This document shows, piece by piece, positions 1 through 12,429 of a stretch of 64,000 nucleotides of DNA. The notes beneath the pieces were generated by a model. That model saw nothing but the letters and a program-made list of their open reading frames with translations. It was not told the origin of the DNA and did not search any database. How positions within the stretch are numbered: the stretch's first letter is position 1; every line of letters begins with the position of its first letter. The DNA comes from Phlebotomus papatasi (Eukaryota; Arthropoda; Insecta; Diptera; Psychodidae). The translations under genes were made by a program, and so were the position numbers. The stretch covers positions 41,850,001-41,914,000 of the forward strand of contig NC_077222.1 of NCBI RefSeq assembly GCF_024763615.1. The letters run 5' to 3'.

Positions 1-2020
1 TACCGCTTGAATCGTTTGTAGGAAATTTATAATGTTATTGAGCTTAAGCTAACGCTGTACTTCATAAGAGTGAAATGTCAAATAAATCCAACGATTCTTC
101 GCTAAAATCGGTCGAGTCTTCAAATTTTTGTGAATGAAAATGGCATGTTCAATATGACAATATGCCAATAATGCAATGATGTCTTTGCAAAATAGTGCCA
201 ATCTGTTGATTTTTACCTCCAGATCGGCACAATTTTGCCGATCGCCGCTCTCGGTTCACTCCGAGAGCCACTTATTCACCCCTTGACTAAAAAACAGAAT
301 ATATTTTCAAAATTTCTTTTTCAGCATAATACAAAATGTATTTAACTTATGATCTTAGGTATATGAAAGTATAATATTTAAACTATATATTTTGAAATTT
401 TGAAACAAACTTTTTTTTAATGAGCCAGATTAATTTTAATTAATTTTTCAGATTAGGGTTATCTGATATTAAAAACGTAAATGTTTTCTGTTAGTTGATT
501 AGTTAAGCTAGTTCTTGAATGCAGGATTTTAAATTTACTTGATCACAACTCATTCTGCTAGATGAAAAGTGGTATAAAATACGTCAAAATGGTAGTTTTT
601 TTTTAATTCAGTTGAACGTACTGCAAGAAAATTTGCCCACTTAAACAATGTTTTTTTTTGTAATCTGGAATTAAATGCCCGTACTCTCTCACAAATTTTC
701 GTGGTGATGCATTTTCTGGAGAGGCAATAACAATTGCTATCTTTTTTTTCCTATGTTTTTTTTAAAGATATCTGAAAAACAAGTCCAAGAGGCTTTCAGA
801 AAATGTATTTCAAATGTTGTAATTTTGAATTTTGAGTTAGATTTTTTTTGTTATGTTGAAAAAATATTGATGAAAAATATGCTCTTTTTTTAGTTTATTT
901 TTTGACCCAATCCCTTAAGATGAGAGTGAAGAATCAAAATTTTTGTGTAAATATTTTGTGTAATTTTTGTATATATTTACCTCAAAATCGATAGATTACA
1001 TATACATACAATAATGCTTTATCTTAGAGTTCGAGCAACAAAACCTACACGATCATTGTTGAATTGTACGTATTATTGAATGAAACACACAAAAATTCAT
1101 CTGACAATTTTCATCCAATGTGCAATGGAATAAAATGCATTTTCTCAAATTTACATTTCCACTGCTATATACATAAAAATATGTTGGTCTGATTGTACAT
1201 CCCACAGTGAACTGTAAACTCCATAGAACACAAGAATAGTGTATGGTTCAGCAATGCACATAAAGCATTTTTATTGTGGGTGGCACAAGTATAAAACTTT
1301 TTCATGGATATTATTGTGCTGTATGAAAAATCCCAAATAGTCCAGCATTTTGTTAATCTGATTTCACTCTACAGTGAATCCCTAACTAATTCCACTAATT
1401 GAATTAAAGTTATTGCCGGGACGCATTTTAGAGGCTAAATTGAGATTATCTTCTCATTCGGAGTATTTTTCATCTCGTCAGAAAATTGCTGAGGCGGTAA
1501 CAATTCATGTTGATGAGTGGGGCTGTCCAAAGGCGAAGAAAAAAAATTGTTGAAACTTTTCAAATAACAATGTTCCACTTCATTTACTCAGGGGATCATT
1601 ATGTAAATGATTTTAGTGTCGCCTAAATTGAATGGGTGAAGCACTTTTGAAGAGGCGATATACGGGTGCGAGTTCAATGAAACATACTTTAAAAGTTGGG
1701 GTCTTGAGTCATTATTTCACAGTTGAGTACTACATAAATTCCATCTTAATAGTCAAATCATCCGTCTTAAGAACCTGTAAAATATAAAAAGTTTACCAAA
1801 GTATCTGAATAAAGTAACTAATGCCAATGTCACTTCACTAACTGAAATAATAAAAACAAACAGATACCCTAATTCAAGAAAACAATAATCCATACAAAAA
1901 ATATTGATACAAATGTCTTCTACAATCTACAATTATTCCGAAGTAATCTCAAAAATCGATTAATTGGCAGTTGATATATTTGAGGTTATAATTTTATGGA
2001 AGTAAGTTTACTCAATTAAT
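1..2020. other. no gene seen; AT-rich, non-coding
   Basis: Homopolymer-rich sequence with no frame of interest. A stub of the family S terminal motif (CTTAGAGTTCGAGCA) is visible at about 1023-1037. No tRNA or clear MITE ends were found. Confidence 0.6.
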
Positions 2021-2029
2021 AAGGAATTA

Positions 2030-2300
2030 GGGTCACTCAATGGGTTAAGTGGCAGAGTACTCGCTCTATGATGCAAGTATCCCGGGTTCGAATCCCCTTT
2101 AGATCACGAGGAATTTTTCTAGCGTTAAAGGTGTTCGGATTACATCCAGTGAGCTTCACTGCACTTGATTCCACGGGCATGGGGCTATCAACCTCATCCC
2201 GTACAAAAAATAATAATAATGCATTTCTAGAAATCCCCATGCGGGAAAGCCTAGTACCTTCATGGAATGTTGTACCAGCATCCTTATTAAATTTACGATA
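2030..2300 (+). mobile_element. tRNA-derived SINE, type 1, copy 1
   Basis: The head looks like a tRNA. It has an A-box-like AGTGGCAGAGTAC, a CGCTCTATGATG anticodon-arm-like stretch, and a strong B box (CCCGGGTTCGAATCCC). An unrelated body of about 190 bp follows. A second copy with the same head and body lies inverted at 46537-46813. Shared body landmarks include GTGTTCGGATT, TTGATTCCACGGGCATG and TTCATGGAATGTTG. It is a retroposon and not a working tRNA gene, because the head does not close an acceptor stem. Transcription by RNA polymerase III is inferred from the family type. Confidence 0.82.
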
Positions 2301-2704
2301 AATGAAGTGCTCCCAGTGTTTATTCTACAAGGTAACAGGGTAGAGTCTTCCAAATTCCAAGGTTTAAGGATACAGTAGACTCTCTCAAATTCGGGCATTT
2401 ATGACCAAAATGTCACCCGAATTAGAGAAAAATTCGGGTATCAAATTTTTGGAAATGTAACGATTTTTTATTATCTGCATACTGCGTGCTCATATTGAGT
2501 TTAGATACACATTACTTATTGTGAATTGCATTAAAACTTCCTAATACTGCAAAATCACATTATAAGTTAAGTCAAATCATGGCAAATTTTAGCATATTTG
2601 TTTCATTCGATAGTTATAGTCAAACTTCAAAAATGTCAACAAACTTCTTCAAATTTAACTGCTGCCCGAGTTGAAAGGTAGCCCAATCTTAAAAGAGCCG
2701 CATT

Positions 2705-3030
2705 AGCGGTCATTTGTTCGTAAAAGTTCGTAAACAGACAAAAAAATGTTCGTAAAATTTTGTCGTTTGTTCGTAAATTTTTGTTTGAGTGGCGAACATT
2801 TTACGAACATTTCGAACAAATGACAAAATTTTACGAACATTTTTTTTGTGTGTTTACGAACATTTACGAGCAAATGTTTGTAAAAGTACAAAACATGTTC
2901 GTCAAATGACCATGTTACGAACAATGCTTGTGAAAAAGGTACAAAATTTTACGAACTTGTTTATGGGTCATACGATTTACAAGCATTTCGTGACTGCCCC
3001 ATAGGAATTCACAAACATTTACGAACATTT
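2705..3030. repeat. TTCGTAA/TTACGAA-rich foldback
   Basis: The words GTTCGTAAA and TTTACGAAC recur about 20 times. The core is an inverted repeat: about 2712-2773 pairs with about 2813-2876 around a short centre, for example CATTTGTTCGT against ACGAACAAATG. Further TTACGAACA words continue to about 3030. Short overlapping frames on both strands are by-products. It may be a MITE terminus amplified locally. Confidence 0.6.
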
Positions 3031-3044
3031 TTACAAAATATTTT

Positions 3045-3600
3045 TTCTGTGTAGAAGCAATTTTCGTAACAAATTGCCTTTTTAAAAAAATCTGACGTAG
3101 GGTAAGTGTGCCAAATTTCGGCATAGTTGCATGCAAGCGTCAAAGTCTTAAGTTTGAAATGTAATATTTCAAATACAAATTGATTTTTTCTATTCTTTCT
3201 TTTGTAAGAGTGTTGCTTGGAACCTTGTAAAGAGTTTACCGTTTTTATTTACTTTAAAATCACTCTTAATACATTTTAAAATGAATAAAAATATAGACAT
3301 AGCTTTGGTGCCCTATTTCGGCCACCTTCATTCTCATAGTTCCTTGCCCTTCAGGAATTCTTCCAATATCTTTTTCACGTCATCTCGTTTGTCGAAGCTA
3401 CATTTTTTGTTAATCTTTTGCATTGTATAATCTCTAGAGTACGTAAAATCTAAAAGTTCATGGAAATTCGAGGAACAAAAAAGGTGGCCAAAATTGCAAG
3501 CTGGCCGGAATTTGGCACACTTACCCTATCTGCCTACAAGGATAAGGGAAATTTTCTTTAAAAAGGCATGTTTAAAGAAATTTCTATTAGTGTGTAGAAG
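3045..3600. mobile_element. Tourist-like MITE (family A), split by the 3110-3536 element
   Basis: The outer parts carry family A motifs: TGTGTAGAAGCAATTTTCG at the left and TTAGTGTGTAGAAGCC at the right, with internal complementary AAATTGCCTTTTTAAA and TTTAAAAAGGCATGTTT. The TA-flanked MITE sits in the middle. Outer ends are degraded, so limits are approximate. Confidence 0.5.
3110..3536. mobile_element. TA-flanked MITE, GGGTAAGTGTG family, copy 1
   Basis: The terminal inverted repeats are GGGTAAGTGTGCCAAATTTC at the left and its near-exact complement ending CACTTACCC at the right. TA dinucleotides at 3108-3109 and 3537-3538 are the target duplication. A second copy in the opposite orientation is at 9721-10157; both contain CATCTCGTTTGTCGAAGC or its complement. 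No transposase is present. It is inserted into an older Tourist-like MITE. Confidence 0.82.
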
Positions 3601-3604
3601 CCAA

Positions 3605-5575
3605 AAGGTAAAAAAGACTATCCTAATAAACACTAGTTTAAAACTGTTAGAACAGATATCCAAAAAGGTTAGTAAAACGGCCAAACTTTTGTCCAAATTT
3701 TGTCAAAAGACATCATCTCCCAATTAGGCCAAACATTTCTCATATTGGATATGAAAAACATCCTTTTGATTAACATTTCTTGTTAAGGTGACAAACATTT
3801 CTTTCAGAGTGGTACATAATATAATAAATTTTCTTCATACTCTCAATCACAAATAAGTTCAAAGTAGCTATCAAGTACTTATAATATATAATATATAAAT
3901 TGCAGTCAATTGATTAGTTGTCTATGAAAAAGGCTTGAAAACTTCAAGTAGAGTCAAGGTACACTTCAGAATTTTATGGAGAAAATTACAAGTGAAAAAA
4001 ATCCACTTGAGAATATACTGAAGTTTATGCATAACAAAATTAATTGAAAATATAATCCTATGCTGCAGAGAATGCGATTTTCTTTTGTATTGGCATTGTG
4101 AAGGATGATAGGAAGAGATTTTTATTGGAAGAGCCAAGGCATTTTTGTAATAACTGTCGAGTGGATGATACCATAAATCTCTGCGTGCGGGATGGGACAT
4201 TTGGCAGAAGGATTTTTCTCGGTCAGGAGCATCAATAAAACTTGAGATTTTTCCACTTACAGCGGAATCTCTCTATCTCTTAGAAGCCCCTAACTCCCTT
4301 GGGAAACCCTATTTTTGCACTATGAAATTGTCCAAATTGATAACCTTACTGTGGCTATGTGTATGTTTGGATATGGATCTCTTGTGGATGGTGTATGGAG
4401 GCGGTGGACCATAACCCATCGGAAGTGGGTTGTGATTTATTGATCGTATCACACGGAATCATCACGGATAAATTAGGACGTGACTTTTGTCGGCTAAGCC
4501 GGATTTATTGCTCCACTGGATAGAGAAATGTAATTCTCATACTCTCATATATAGCCTAAAATGCTTCACACTGTGAAAGAGAAAGTTATCCATTTTTATC
4601 CCTCACCTAACCTACCCCCTCTGGCACTCTTTTTTTTTCATCCTACCCTCAACCAGTTCTGGGGTCGGAATGGAGGCGGGAAAAGTTGAAAATATTTTTC
4701 ATCAGTATATTGAAGTTAGTAAATCATTCTCTAGGCTCTTATGCAGCAATACACCCTCGATAGATGGGGTTCTGGCGGTTCTGAAATTCTTTGTTTATCC
4801 CACCACGCAACATTGAATTCACCAAACCCCCTATTTGCGACCAAGTGCACCCCTATCCACGACGCCTTTCACCCGTCGACAGCAAAATGAATCATTTCAC
4901 AGTAGTTTTGCATCCCCAGACACATCGAAGGGGAGAATGTAGAAAAAAAATGCAAGAGGAAGGCTCAGTTGGGGGTTTGGGCAGGGCGCCAGTAAAACTC
5001 AATACCACTTTCCACTTCATTAAGGCATATGTATCATAATATATGGAAACTGAACGAGGGTTGTAACATTGTGCAACACTGGATATTCATGCGACAATGA
5101 TTTTTGTCAAGTACCATGTTTGCCAAACATAATGAAGTGGTTAAATAAACTAGATGTCTATGTAATAAGGGTGGTTGTTTCGATTGTCACTCACTCAATG
5201 ATGACAATCAATTTTATCGATATTTCAACACGTGTTTACACACTTTAGTTTTCACTCGCCCTAACTATTTCAACTTTCAATTATTCACTTAACCGCTGGT
5301 AATTATTTCTAATCAGAGATATCCAATTAATAAGAAATACAAATATTGTATAGAAAAAGGATAAATTGGAAAAAAAGTAATATCATTGTCCCACGAATTG
5401 AGTTAATTGATTCGAAGACAACTAATAGAAGCCCTATATTTACCAAACCTTTACTCTTACCGAACGACAAGAAGCTTAGGAAAATAATTGTTGCCGGTCG
5501 AAAACTTCTGTCAATAAATTTAAATAAATATAACCGTTTTATGGTTTTTAGTATTATAAGAATGAATTGCATACA
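3605..5575. other. no gene seen; partly unique sequence
   Basis: The 4.2-5.0 kb part has a more even base composition and is not obviously repetitive. No frame exceeds 100 codons and no splice-consistent exon was recognised. Confidence 0.55.
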
Positions 5576-5586
5576 TTATTAAATGG

Positions 5587-5874
5587 CAAGCGCCTGGCAA
5601 GTTGGCCTTTTATATTGAGCTATTTGAAGCCAACTCCTAAATTGATCTCGGACTCAGCTCACAGTGCTCCGAGGAAAATATGTATTTAAACGAAAATTTA
5701 GTACATTTATCCCTCCATACGGAAAGATATCTTATAATACGGAAAAACTTCTCACTTTTTAAATATTTAGCATAATGGTAGAGAGTGCAAAAAAATTCCC
5801 ATATAAATTTAAATCGAAGTATGAGAAAGTGGCTTCAAATTTCAGGCAACTTACCAGGGGGTTGTTAAATGGTT
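5587..5874 (+). mobile_element. hAT-like MITE (family F), copy 1, 8-bp target duplication
   Basis: It starts CAAGCGCCTGGCAAGTTG and ends in the complement of a related repeat (CAACTTACCAGGGGGTTG). Perfect TTAAATGG copies flank it at 5579-5586 and 5875-5882. Eight-base target duplications and CA-starting termini are hallmarks of the hAT superfamily. A second copy is at 33357-33596 with a different duplication. Confidence 0.83.
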
Positions 5875-6669
5875 TTAAATTCAAACAATCGAATTTCAAG
5901 ATTTTGTAACAGGACATCCTTAACCATTCTAACTTTTAAAGAAATTTTAAGATTTTTCAAAAATTAATCTACCATGGATATTAGGGTGTTTTAACGAGGA
6001 AAAATTTTTTTGGCACTATTCTCACGGTGCTGTATTTGATGAGACTAGAAAGTTTTTCTTCGACGACCTCTATGAGTGTCAAAACGTGTAGGTAAATCCA
6101 AAATTTGGGGCGGATCTGACGAGGTCGGACTTCGCCTGTGACCACAAAAGCTGGGATTGTAAAGAATCTCAGCTAATTGCAGATGTAAATATAATATTTA
6201 TTGACATTTAGAAAAATTTGTGATATCCTGTAATTTTTAATTTAAACCAGAATTTCTTAACAAAAGACTTGGCAAAAGAAAGATTGGTTGTATTTTAGAT
6301 TCTGTAGTATTTTTATAAAAATGTTAAAGTCAAAATGAGCATTGGGTGGTATTGCAATTTTAATGATAAAATGAAAAATTAGTGATTTCGGCACATCTTT
6401 TAGATTAGGAAAATTTCTTGCAGTCGAAATTAGAATCCCTTTCTTTCTCATATACTTCTAATTTAAATTTTTTTTCTAAATTGCTAAGCCTAGATCAAGA
6501 GCTGAGATAATAAAAGTTATTTCTTTCGGAACTCATTTTTTTAATAATCAAGTAAAGAAAACTTTAAATATTAATAATATTTATTTGTTGCATATCCATT
6601 AGGGTGTTTCAACAAGGAAAAACACTATTCTCACGGTGCTGTATTTGATGAGACAAGAAAGTTTTTCTT

Positions 6670-6799
6670 CGACGACCATATGATCAGACGCCGTTTAGAG
6701 GTGGCTGAACGACCCTCTCTGTAGTGTAAAATCAGAAAAATGTTCTACAGGGAGGGTCGTTCAGCCACCTCTAAACAACGTCTGATCATATGGTCGTCG
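6670..6799. repeat. 55-bp-arm hairpin with 20-nt loop
   Basis: Arms 6670-6724 and 6745-6799 are reverse complements with about three mismatches (CGACGACCATATGATCAGAC and its complement at the ends; TTTAGAGGTGGCTGAACGAC inside). The loop is 20 nt. The size would suit a long pre-miRNA-like or siRNA-producing hairpin, but it sits inside the rearranged T repeat, so a transposon remnant is the simpler reading. Confidence 0.7.
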
Positions 6800-7109
6800 A
6801 CCTCATAGATCACGAAAATCATGTGTGCTAAAAATCGATTTTCGTGGACGTCTCGTCCGTCTCGTTCGGAGTACAAACGCTTCTGGAGGAAGAACGGAAA
6901 GAGATATCGACAAGCGGTTTTCAGCAAAGGTTAAATATCGATAGGTGGCTAGAAGTTGGCAATGCCAGACCCACCGCCCCCACCCCCCTTCCGCCATTTT
7001 GAAACAGCTCATATTCTGTTATTTTTTTCCAATAACTCGATGTCGATCGATCACAAATTTTAGTATGTTATAGCTGGGCCTAAGAGCTTTAGATCAATAC
7101 CAAACTTAA

Positions 7110-7589
7110 GTGCTGGACACACTTACGACTAAAGTCCAGAAACGACTAAGCTCGTTCGCAGCCAAGTCAGTTCCTGACACACTACAAACAAGGCTTAACA
7201 TTTTCTTGCACTCACAAAACATAACTTTCGTGGGTTTTTATGCAGATTATTACTGAAATGCACTAGTATAGACCTTTAAAAATAACTTGTAAATTTACTT
7301 CACAATTCACGTATAACAACAAGAATTATTCACTAGAATCGCCTAAATTGGCTTTAGTCGCGAGTTAGCTTCCACCTCACAAATAATTGTAATTAACAAT
7401 AATTTTATTGCACGTGTACTGAGACGTGAAGTTACAAATAGTTTCATTTTCAGAGGAGTATTAGTGCATTTCAGTAGAAATATCTGCATAAAAACCCACG
7501 AAAGTTATGTTTTGTGGATACCAGTGAATGCTAATCCTCACTTGTAGTGTATCAGGAACTCACTTGGCTATGAACTAGCCTAGTCGTCT
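7110..7589. mobile_element. foldback element of family C (GTGCTGGACACAC) inside family T
   Basis: Arms of about 130 bp (7135-7266 and 7461-7589) pair, including ACTTTCGTGGGTTTTTATGC and its complement, and TGACACACTACA against TGTAGTGTATCA. The left tip GTGCTGGACACACTTACGAC matches the tips of the 12.1 and 51.7 kb elements. It interrupts the family T sequence between ATACCAAACTTAA and CCCCGATCCCCCTGACCC. Confidence 0.72.
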
Positions 7590-8379
7590 CCCCGATCCCC
7601 CTGACCCGAGCTAAAAGGGGTTAAAAATTCAATTTTCAAATGACCATAACTCAGGTTCTAATTATCAAAACTTGAAAAAAAATGGTGTTTTGGAAAGATC
7701 TCGTGAAGTACTACAACTTTTATGACACCTCAATTTCGTCAATTTCATCCGATTTAATCGAAGGTCCGCTCAATCGGAAAATCTATTTTCGATTAATCGA
7801 TCTCGAATATTTCGAAAACTATACGATGCTTTTTCTTTAAATTTTAATATGTTGCATCTGAGGTCAAGACCTTTCCAACGGTCGATGCTCCCTGACCTGA
7901 GCTATAACCAAAAATGTCTTGACCGGACCATATTTTCGGTGTTTATAAAGCGATTTTGGTGAAATATTAGTAAATATTGTATACGAGATCGAGATCTTTC
8001 TATTGATAGATCCCATCCGTCCCTACTCCAAGCCACTGTACCCCGACCCTTACTATATCCATATGGACCGAACTCTATCTCCAATGTTTATTAACCAATT
8101 GCAATGAACTTTTTTTTCTTTCGTTGGCCTTCTGCACTCAGACTATTTAAAATAGAAAATGACCAGTGATAAGCAGTGGTAAAGAATTGCATCGAGTCAA
8201 TTTCATCCATTTCGGTGGCCGAGACCATTTGCTCGACGCGATTCTTTACCCCCAAAATTTAATTCACAATCGAAATTTCACACATTTCGAGTTGCAAGCA
8301 CCCCGTGTTGCACGCATTTCGAGGTCGCCTGTGAAGAATCCCAGCTACCATAAGCTTATCTTGGCTTATCACTGGTTTT

Positions 8380-9715
8380 TATTTTGCAGGTATTCTAAGT
8401 TGACTCATATTGCGAATCTTACCGGTAAGAAACCTATCCACGTTTATCAATTTATATAAAATCAATCAATGTATGTGGTGGTTGTTATTGGAAACTTTTT
8501 CAACTTCTTATATAGCATTTTGCTAGTGAATTTTAATTAGTGGTAAAGAGTAAAACTCCAATACCATTTTCAATATTGTATACAATTCTATTCTACCAAG
8601 AATATCGTTCTGCGATATTTTTGAACTGAAGTGGATTTTCAGAGTAATTCGCGGAAACTCTTCAAAAGCAGGGGTACGGCAAAAAAAATCCTGTCATGCC
8701 TCAATTAATAGGAAAATATCCATGTTTCCACAAGAGGGAACAAAACAGCATAAAATCCTGAAAATCCCGTCAGTCACAGCAAATAGTACAATTTGTAGGA
8801 GAAGTGTGAAGTTGTGGCCTGAAACTCGAGTACATTTTTTTTTGTTGCATCTCAACACTGAAAGAAGAACTGCTGCAGTGTCTGGTGAGTATGCAAAGCT
8901 GAACAAATAAATGAACCAACAAATGAAACCAATTCTTAGAGGATGATAGAGCATTGCGGAAAGGGGTTTTTGGAGTGCTCTTTTAAATATAGTTCATTGC
9001 CTCCATGTTAATGATCCATTTCAGCCAATCGTCTCGACAATCCTCGAGAACACACACAGATGCCCAAGGATTTTGGTTCTGCAGGGAACTATATGGGATT
9101 CCATTGAGATTACTTATACAACTAGGGCTTTTAATTTATGCCCTAGAGAGGGCGACAAAAATCCCTACTACTCTGCTACTCTGGACTGAATTTATGAAGA
9201 TAGGAAAAAACGAGTGAAGAATACTGGATTAAGTTGAATTTTCAAGTAGGAGTTACAATAAAATTGATTCACTCTTCTTTCATGAATATTTATGGTGCGT
9301 TTAATATGTGGATGGGATTAAATATTAGCAGTTTTTTATGCTGGAACTCACTTATTTTGAAATATGAGCTAATTATGCTCTCTTCATTTCATCCTCATGA
9401 AGAGAAGACAATTCCAAAACAATATTTCACAATTTCCCACTTCATAAGGTGTAAATCGAATACTCTGAGCAGAAGTGAAATAAGTGTTTATTTTTAAAAT
9501 ATTACTCACTGTCAGGGAAAAATTACTTAAGAATTTTTCACATTAATTGATATTGTTTAAAAACTATTAAAATATATCAGAAAGTAACAGTTTCAGTGGG
9601 CAATTCAATAAAGAACTTTGTAAATTAAAACTTATGTAAGAGTCATAAAAATTAATTTAAATCGATTCAAACTTATCTATTGATGCACGTTGGCATGTAA
9701 ATAACAGTTTTAAAG
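8380..9715. other. no gene seen
   Basis: Short overlapping frames on both strands, none with recognisable motifs. No inverted-repeat termini found. Confidence 0.5.
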
Positions 9716-9720
9716 CTGTA

Positions 9721-10157
9721 GGGTAAGTGTAGCAAATTTCGGTCAACTTGCAATTTCGGCCACTTTTTTTGTTTCTCAAATTCCCATAAATTTTTAGTTT
9801 TTGCATACTATATAGAGATTATTCAATGCAAAAAAAAAAACAAAAGCAAAAAATATCGCTTCGACAAACGAGATGATGTAAAAAAGACTTTGAAAACATT
9901 CCGGAAGAGCAAGCAACAATGAGAATCAAGGTGGCCGAAATAGTACTTAAATTTATGTCTATATTTTTACTCATTTTAATAAAATATATTAGACTTGATT
10001 TTAGAGAAAACACAGATGATAAACTATTTACAAGGTTCCACACAACACTATTTTTAAAAATAAGTAACAAAAAAAACTTTGTATTAAAAATATTACGTTT
10101 CAAACTTAAGACTTTGGCGCCTGTATTGAACTATGCCGAAATTTGGTGCAGCTACCC
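9721..10157. mobile_element. TA-flanked MITE, GGGTAAGTGTG family, copy 2
   Basis: This is the inverted-orientation homologue of 3110-3536, 437 bp long. The tips are GGGTAAGTGTAGCAAATTTC and the complement of GAAATTTGGTGCAGCTACCC. TA flanks lie at 9719-9720 and 10158-10159. The 115-codon plus frame over it is non-coding by context. Tc1/mariner mobilisation is inferred only from the TA target. Confidence 0.82.
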
Positions 10158-10164
10158 TACAAAT

Positions 10165-12140
10165 AAAATTTTCTGTGCAAATTTAAAAATTTTTATTACC
10201 ATTTTTTCTCGCTGTAGAGAAGTTATTAAAAGATTTAAATGTCTTATTTTCTATCTGATAAAATAAAAGAAATTGAAAAATTGGCTGGCGATATATACAC
10301 AAGATTTACTGTAGTTATCGCAATTTTGCCTGAAACCATCGGTATTCTTATGAAGGATCTTCTGCCCCTCTATGTAGATGTCTTGCATGCACAATTCGCA
10401 AATAACGATAGCGTGTCTAATGGCTAAAATTATTCCCATTCATCTCACCATGATTCGGTGACTCAGAGACAGTCATTCGGCAAGAACTATTATATTGCTA
10501 GGGAAAAGCTTAATTTACATGCACGTTAGTATTAAGTGAGATAATATTCCACAACATGTCACAACCAGAAATCACAGTCTAAATATGGAAATTGAATTTT
10601 GGGGACGAAACATAGAGATGGAAATCAAATTAAATTATTGCTCTAGCAAATGTATAATTAATAGGTGAAATTTTCAGGATGCAAAAGGTTTACCTACAAA
10701 TTGATATATGCATACTTTCCACTTCTCCATCTATCTCTATATATGGCAAATATTTACAATATTCACTATAACAAACAGCATAAATTAGAGAATTATTCTA
10801 GCGCACACATATAGTGAAATATGAGACATTTCCCACCGTGGTAGAAAATTCACCGAAAAAATACGAATTAAAAGGCATCCAATTATGAAAAATATCTCTT
10901 TCTCTTGGCAACCTAAGTGGAAATTCTTGTCTCGCATAGAGGATAGATTTTCATTTCAAGCCTTTTGATGTTGGTGAAATATTTGTCGCGTGCCACTTGA
11001 CACCGAGATCCCGTTCCCTCATGGGGAAGCCCTCCTACCTCTAGCGTTGACTGGGACAGAATGGTTAAGGAATTTCATTCTGATCCTTCTGGGTAGAATT
11101 TCCAGTATAGCATGCAGATGATATGAGGTAGAATCCAAGGTAGAGACACGTTTGTCTCGTTAAAGAAAACTCCGTGAGCAGCTTCTGGAAGAGAGTTTCT
11201 TTATGGAACTCTAAAAGTCCTCTCAAGACTTTTCCATCAGCCAGCCGGAAATGCCACAAGCTTGGTCATAAATTTGCCCATATTTTGTACGATGGACAGA
11301 AAGAAAAAGTCCAGGATTATCCTGCAAATGACATCAAAGAACGACATATGAATTTTAGGAGGACGCTAGTCAGGCCGGAAGCTTTCGACGAGATTGCTGA
11401 ATGAATTTCACGCCACTTGGTCGTTTATTTGCTGTCGAGAACAGTAATAGAATTGAAACAATTTAGAATGACCTCAATAAATCCATTTGAATTCAAAATA
11501 TCAAGAAAATGTCACAAAAAATCATGTTATTTTTTCTGTAATATTTTACAGTTACTTATACGTTTTTTTTTATTTTACAGCAAGGAGCAAATCTCACTTT
11601 TGGTATCGCGAAATTAATTTCTTCAAATATACTTAAATTTCATGTAAAGTAAGCATTTGATTCTCAAAAATATAATTGGAACGCTTCATCAAAACAAGGG
11701 TAGAGAGTTTTCGTTTAAACCTTTTTTTTCTTCAAAGAGGAAAAAAATAATACTTTAAAAAATGCCTGCACCAGAAATTCATTTAGGATAGAGACATGAA
11801 TCCCTACGTTTTGAAAAATATGTCACACTTCTTGAACAATTTAAATGCAAAATAAATGTTACAACCACTATTTTGAATAGTTTAACAGATTAGTTTAACA
11901 GTTTAAAAGTTTTAACATATTTTCTTATTATATTACTATTACGACCTATTCTACGTAGTCTTAATAAACGTAATTATTTTCGAAACATTCATAAAAATAG
12001 TTTACTATATGTTTTCTGCTAAGCCGTCTTTTGGCTTAAGCAGTTACATAAGTTAAAGTGTACCATTACTTTTGGAAGTTTTTGCGAAATCTCAAATTAT
12101 AAGATTTAAATCCCTAAAAAGAGGACACTCGAAGGATAAA
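10165..12140. other. no gene seen; small TAAGCC hairpin near the end
   Basis: Mostly unique AT-rich DNA. A hairpin CTGCTAAGCCG...GGCTTAAGCAG at about 12017-12048 resembles the inner arm of family C elements. The frame at 11174-11404 lacks known motifs. Confidence 0.5.
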
Positions 12141-12145
12141 ACTAA

Positions 12146-12425
12146 AGCGCTGGACACACCTACGGCTTAATCCGAGAGACGGTTAACCCTTTAAGGACGA
12201 GAAGGTTTAAAATTGGTGGTCAGAAAAAATCATTTTTTCCGTCTTTTTATAGCGAAACATGACTTTAGAAGACCGTATAGGAAAAATTTAATTTTTGGGT
12301 CATCGATGACCCAATCGTCCTTAAAGTGTTAAACGAAATTACAACAAGAACAATGATTAAACTACATTTCCATCAGTTTCCCACTAATTTTTCTCTTGGC
12401 TTAAGCCGTAAGTATGCCTAGGGCA
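12146..12425. mobile_element. family C MITE, TAA-flanked, with a nested TTAA element
   Basis: The left end AGCGCTGGACACACCTACGG and the right end, complement of ACTTACGGCTTAAGCC, form the inverted repeat. TAA lies at 12143-12145 and 12426-12428, which suits a Harbinger-type target. A second transposon (12187-12328) is inserted at a TTAA near the left arm. Confidence 0.7.
12187..12328. mobile_element. TTAA-flanked MITE (family P1), 142 bp, piggyBac-type target
   Basis: TTAA at 12183-12186 and 12329-12332 flank tips CCCTTTAAGGACGA and the complement CACTTTAAGGACGA. The interior GGTCAGAAAAAATCATTTTT is shared with 54291-54476. Insertion into a family C MITE is clear, because the 51.7-kb C copy reads GACGGCTTAACG without interruption at the same place. 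Confidence 0.74.
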
Positions 12426-12429
12426 TAAA

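Larger units (their letters stand above)
5982..8376 (+). repeat. family T composite repeat, rearranged copy with inserted foldback
   Basis: Segments 6790-7109 and 7590-8376 align with 45230-46397 in order and end in a damaged foldback (8162-8376). A piece of the T left end is inverted at 6060-6174, with the hairpin at 6149-6174. The words TTCTCACGGTGCTGTATTTG and GTTTTTCTTCGACGACC occur twice in direct order (about 5985-6067 and 6599-6677). A family C foldback (7110-7589) interrupts the body. Confidence 0.62.

Noticed and set aside
2037..2110. Possible tRNA gene from A- and B-box motifs
   Set aside because: No closing acceptor stem, and the same head is attached to a shared body at 46.6 kb, so it is a SINE head. 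The same reasoning applies to 19880-19956, 34300-34385 and 53640-53741.
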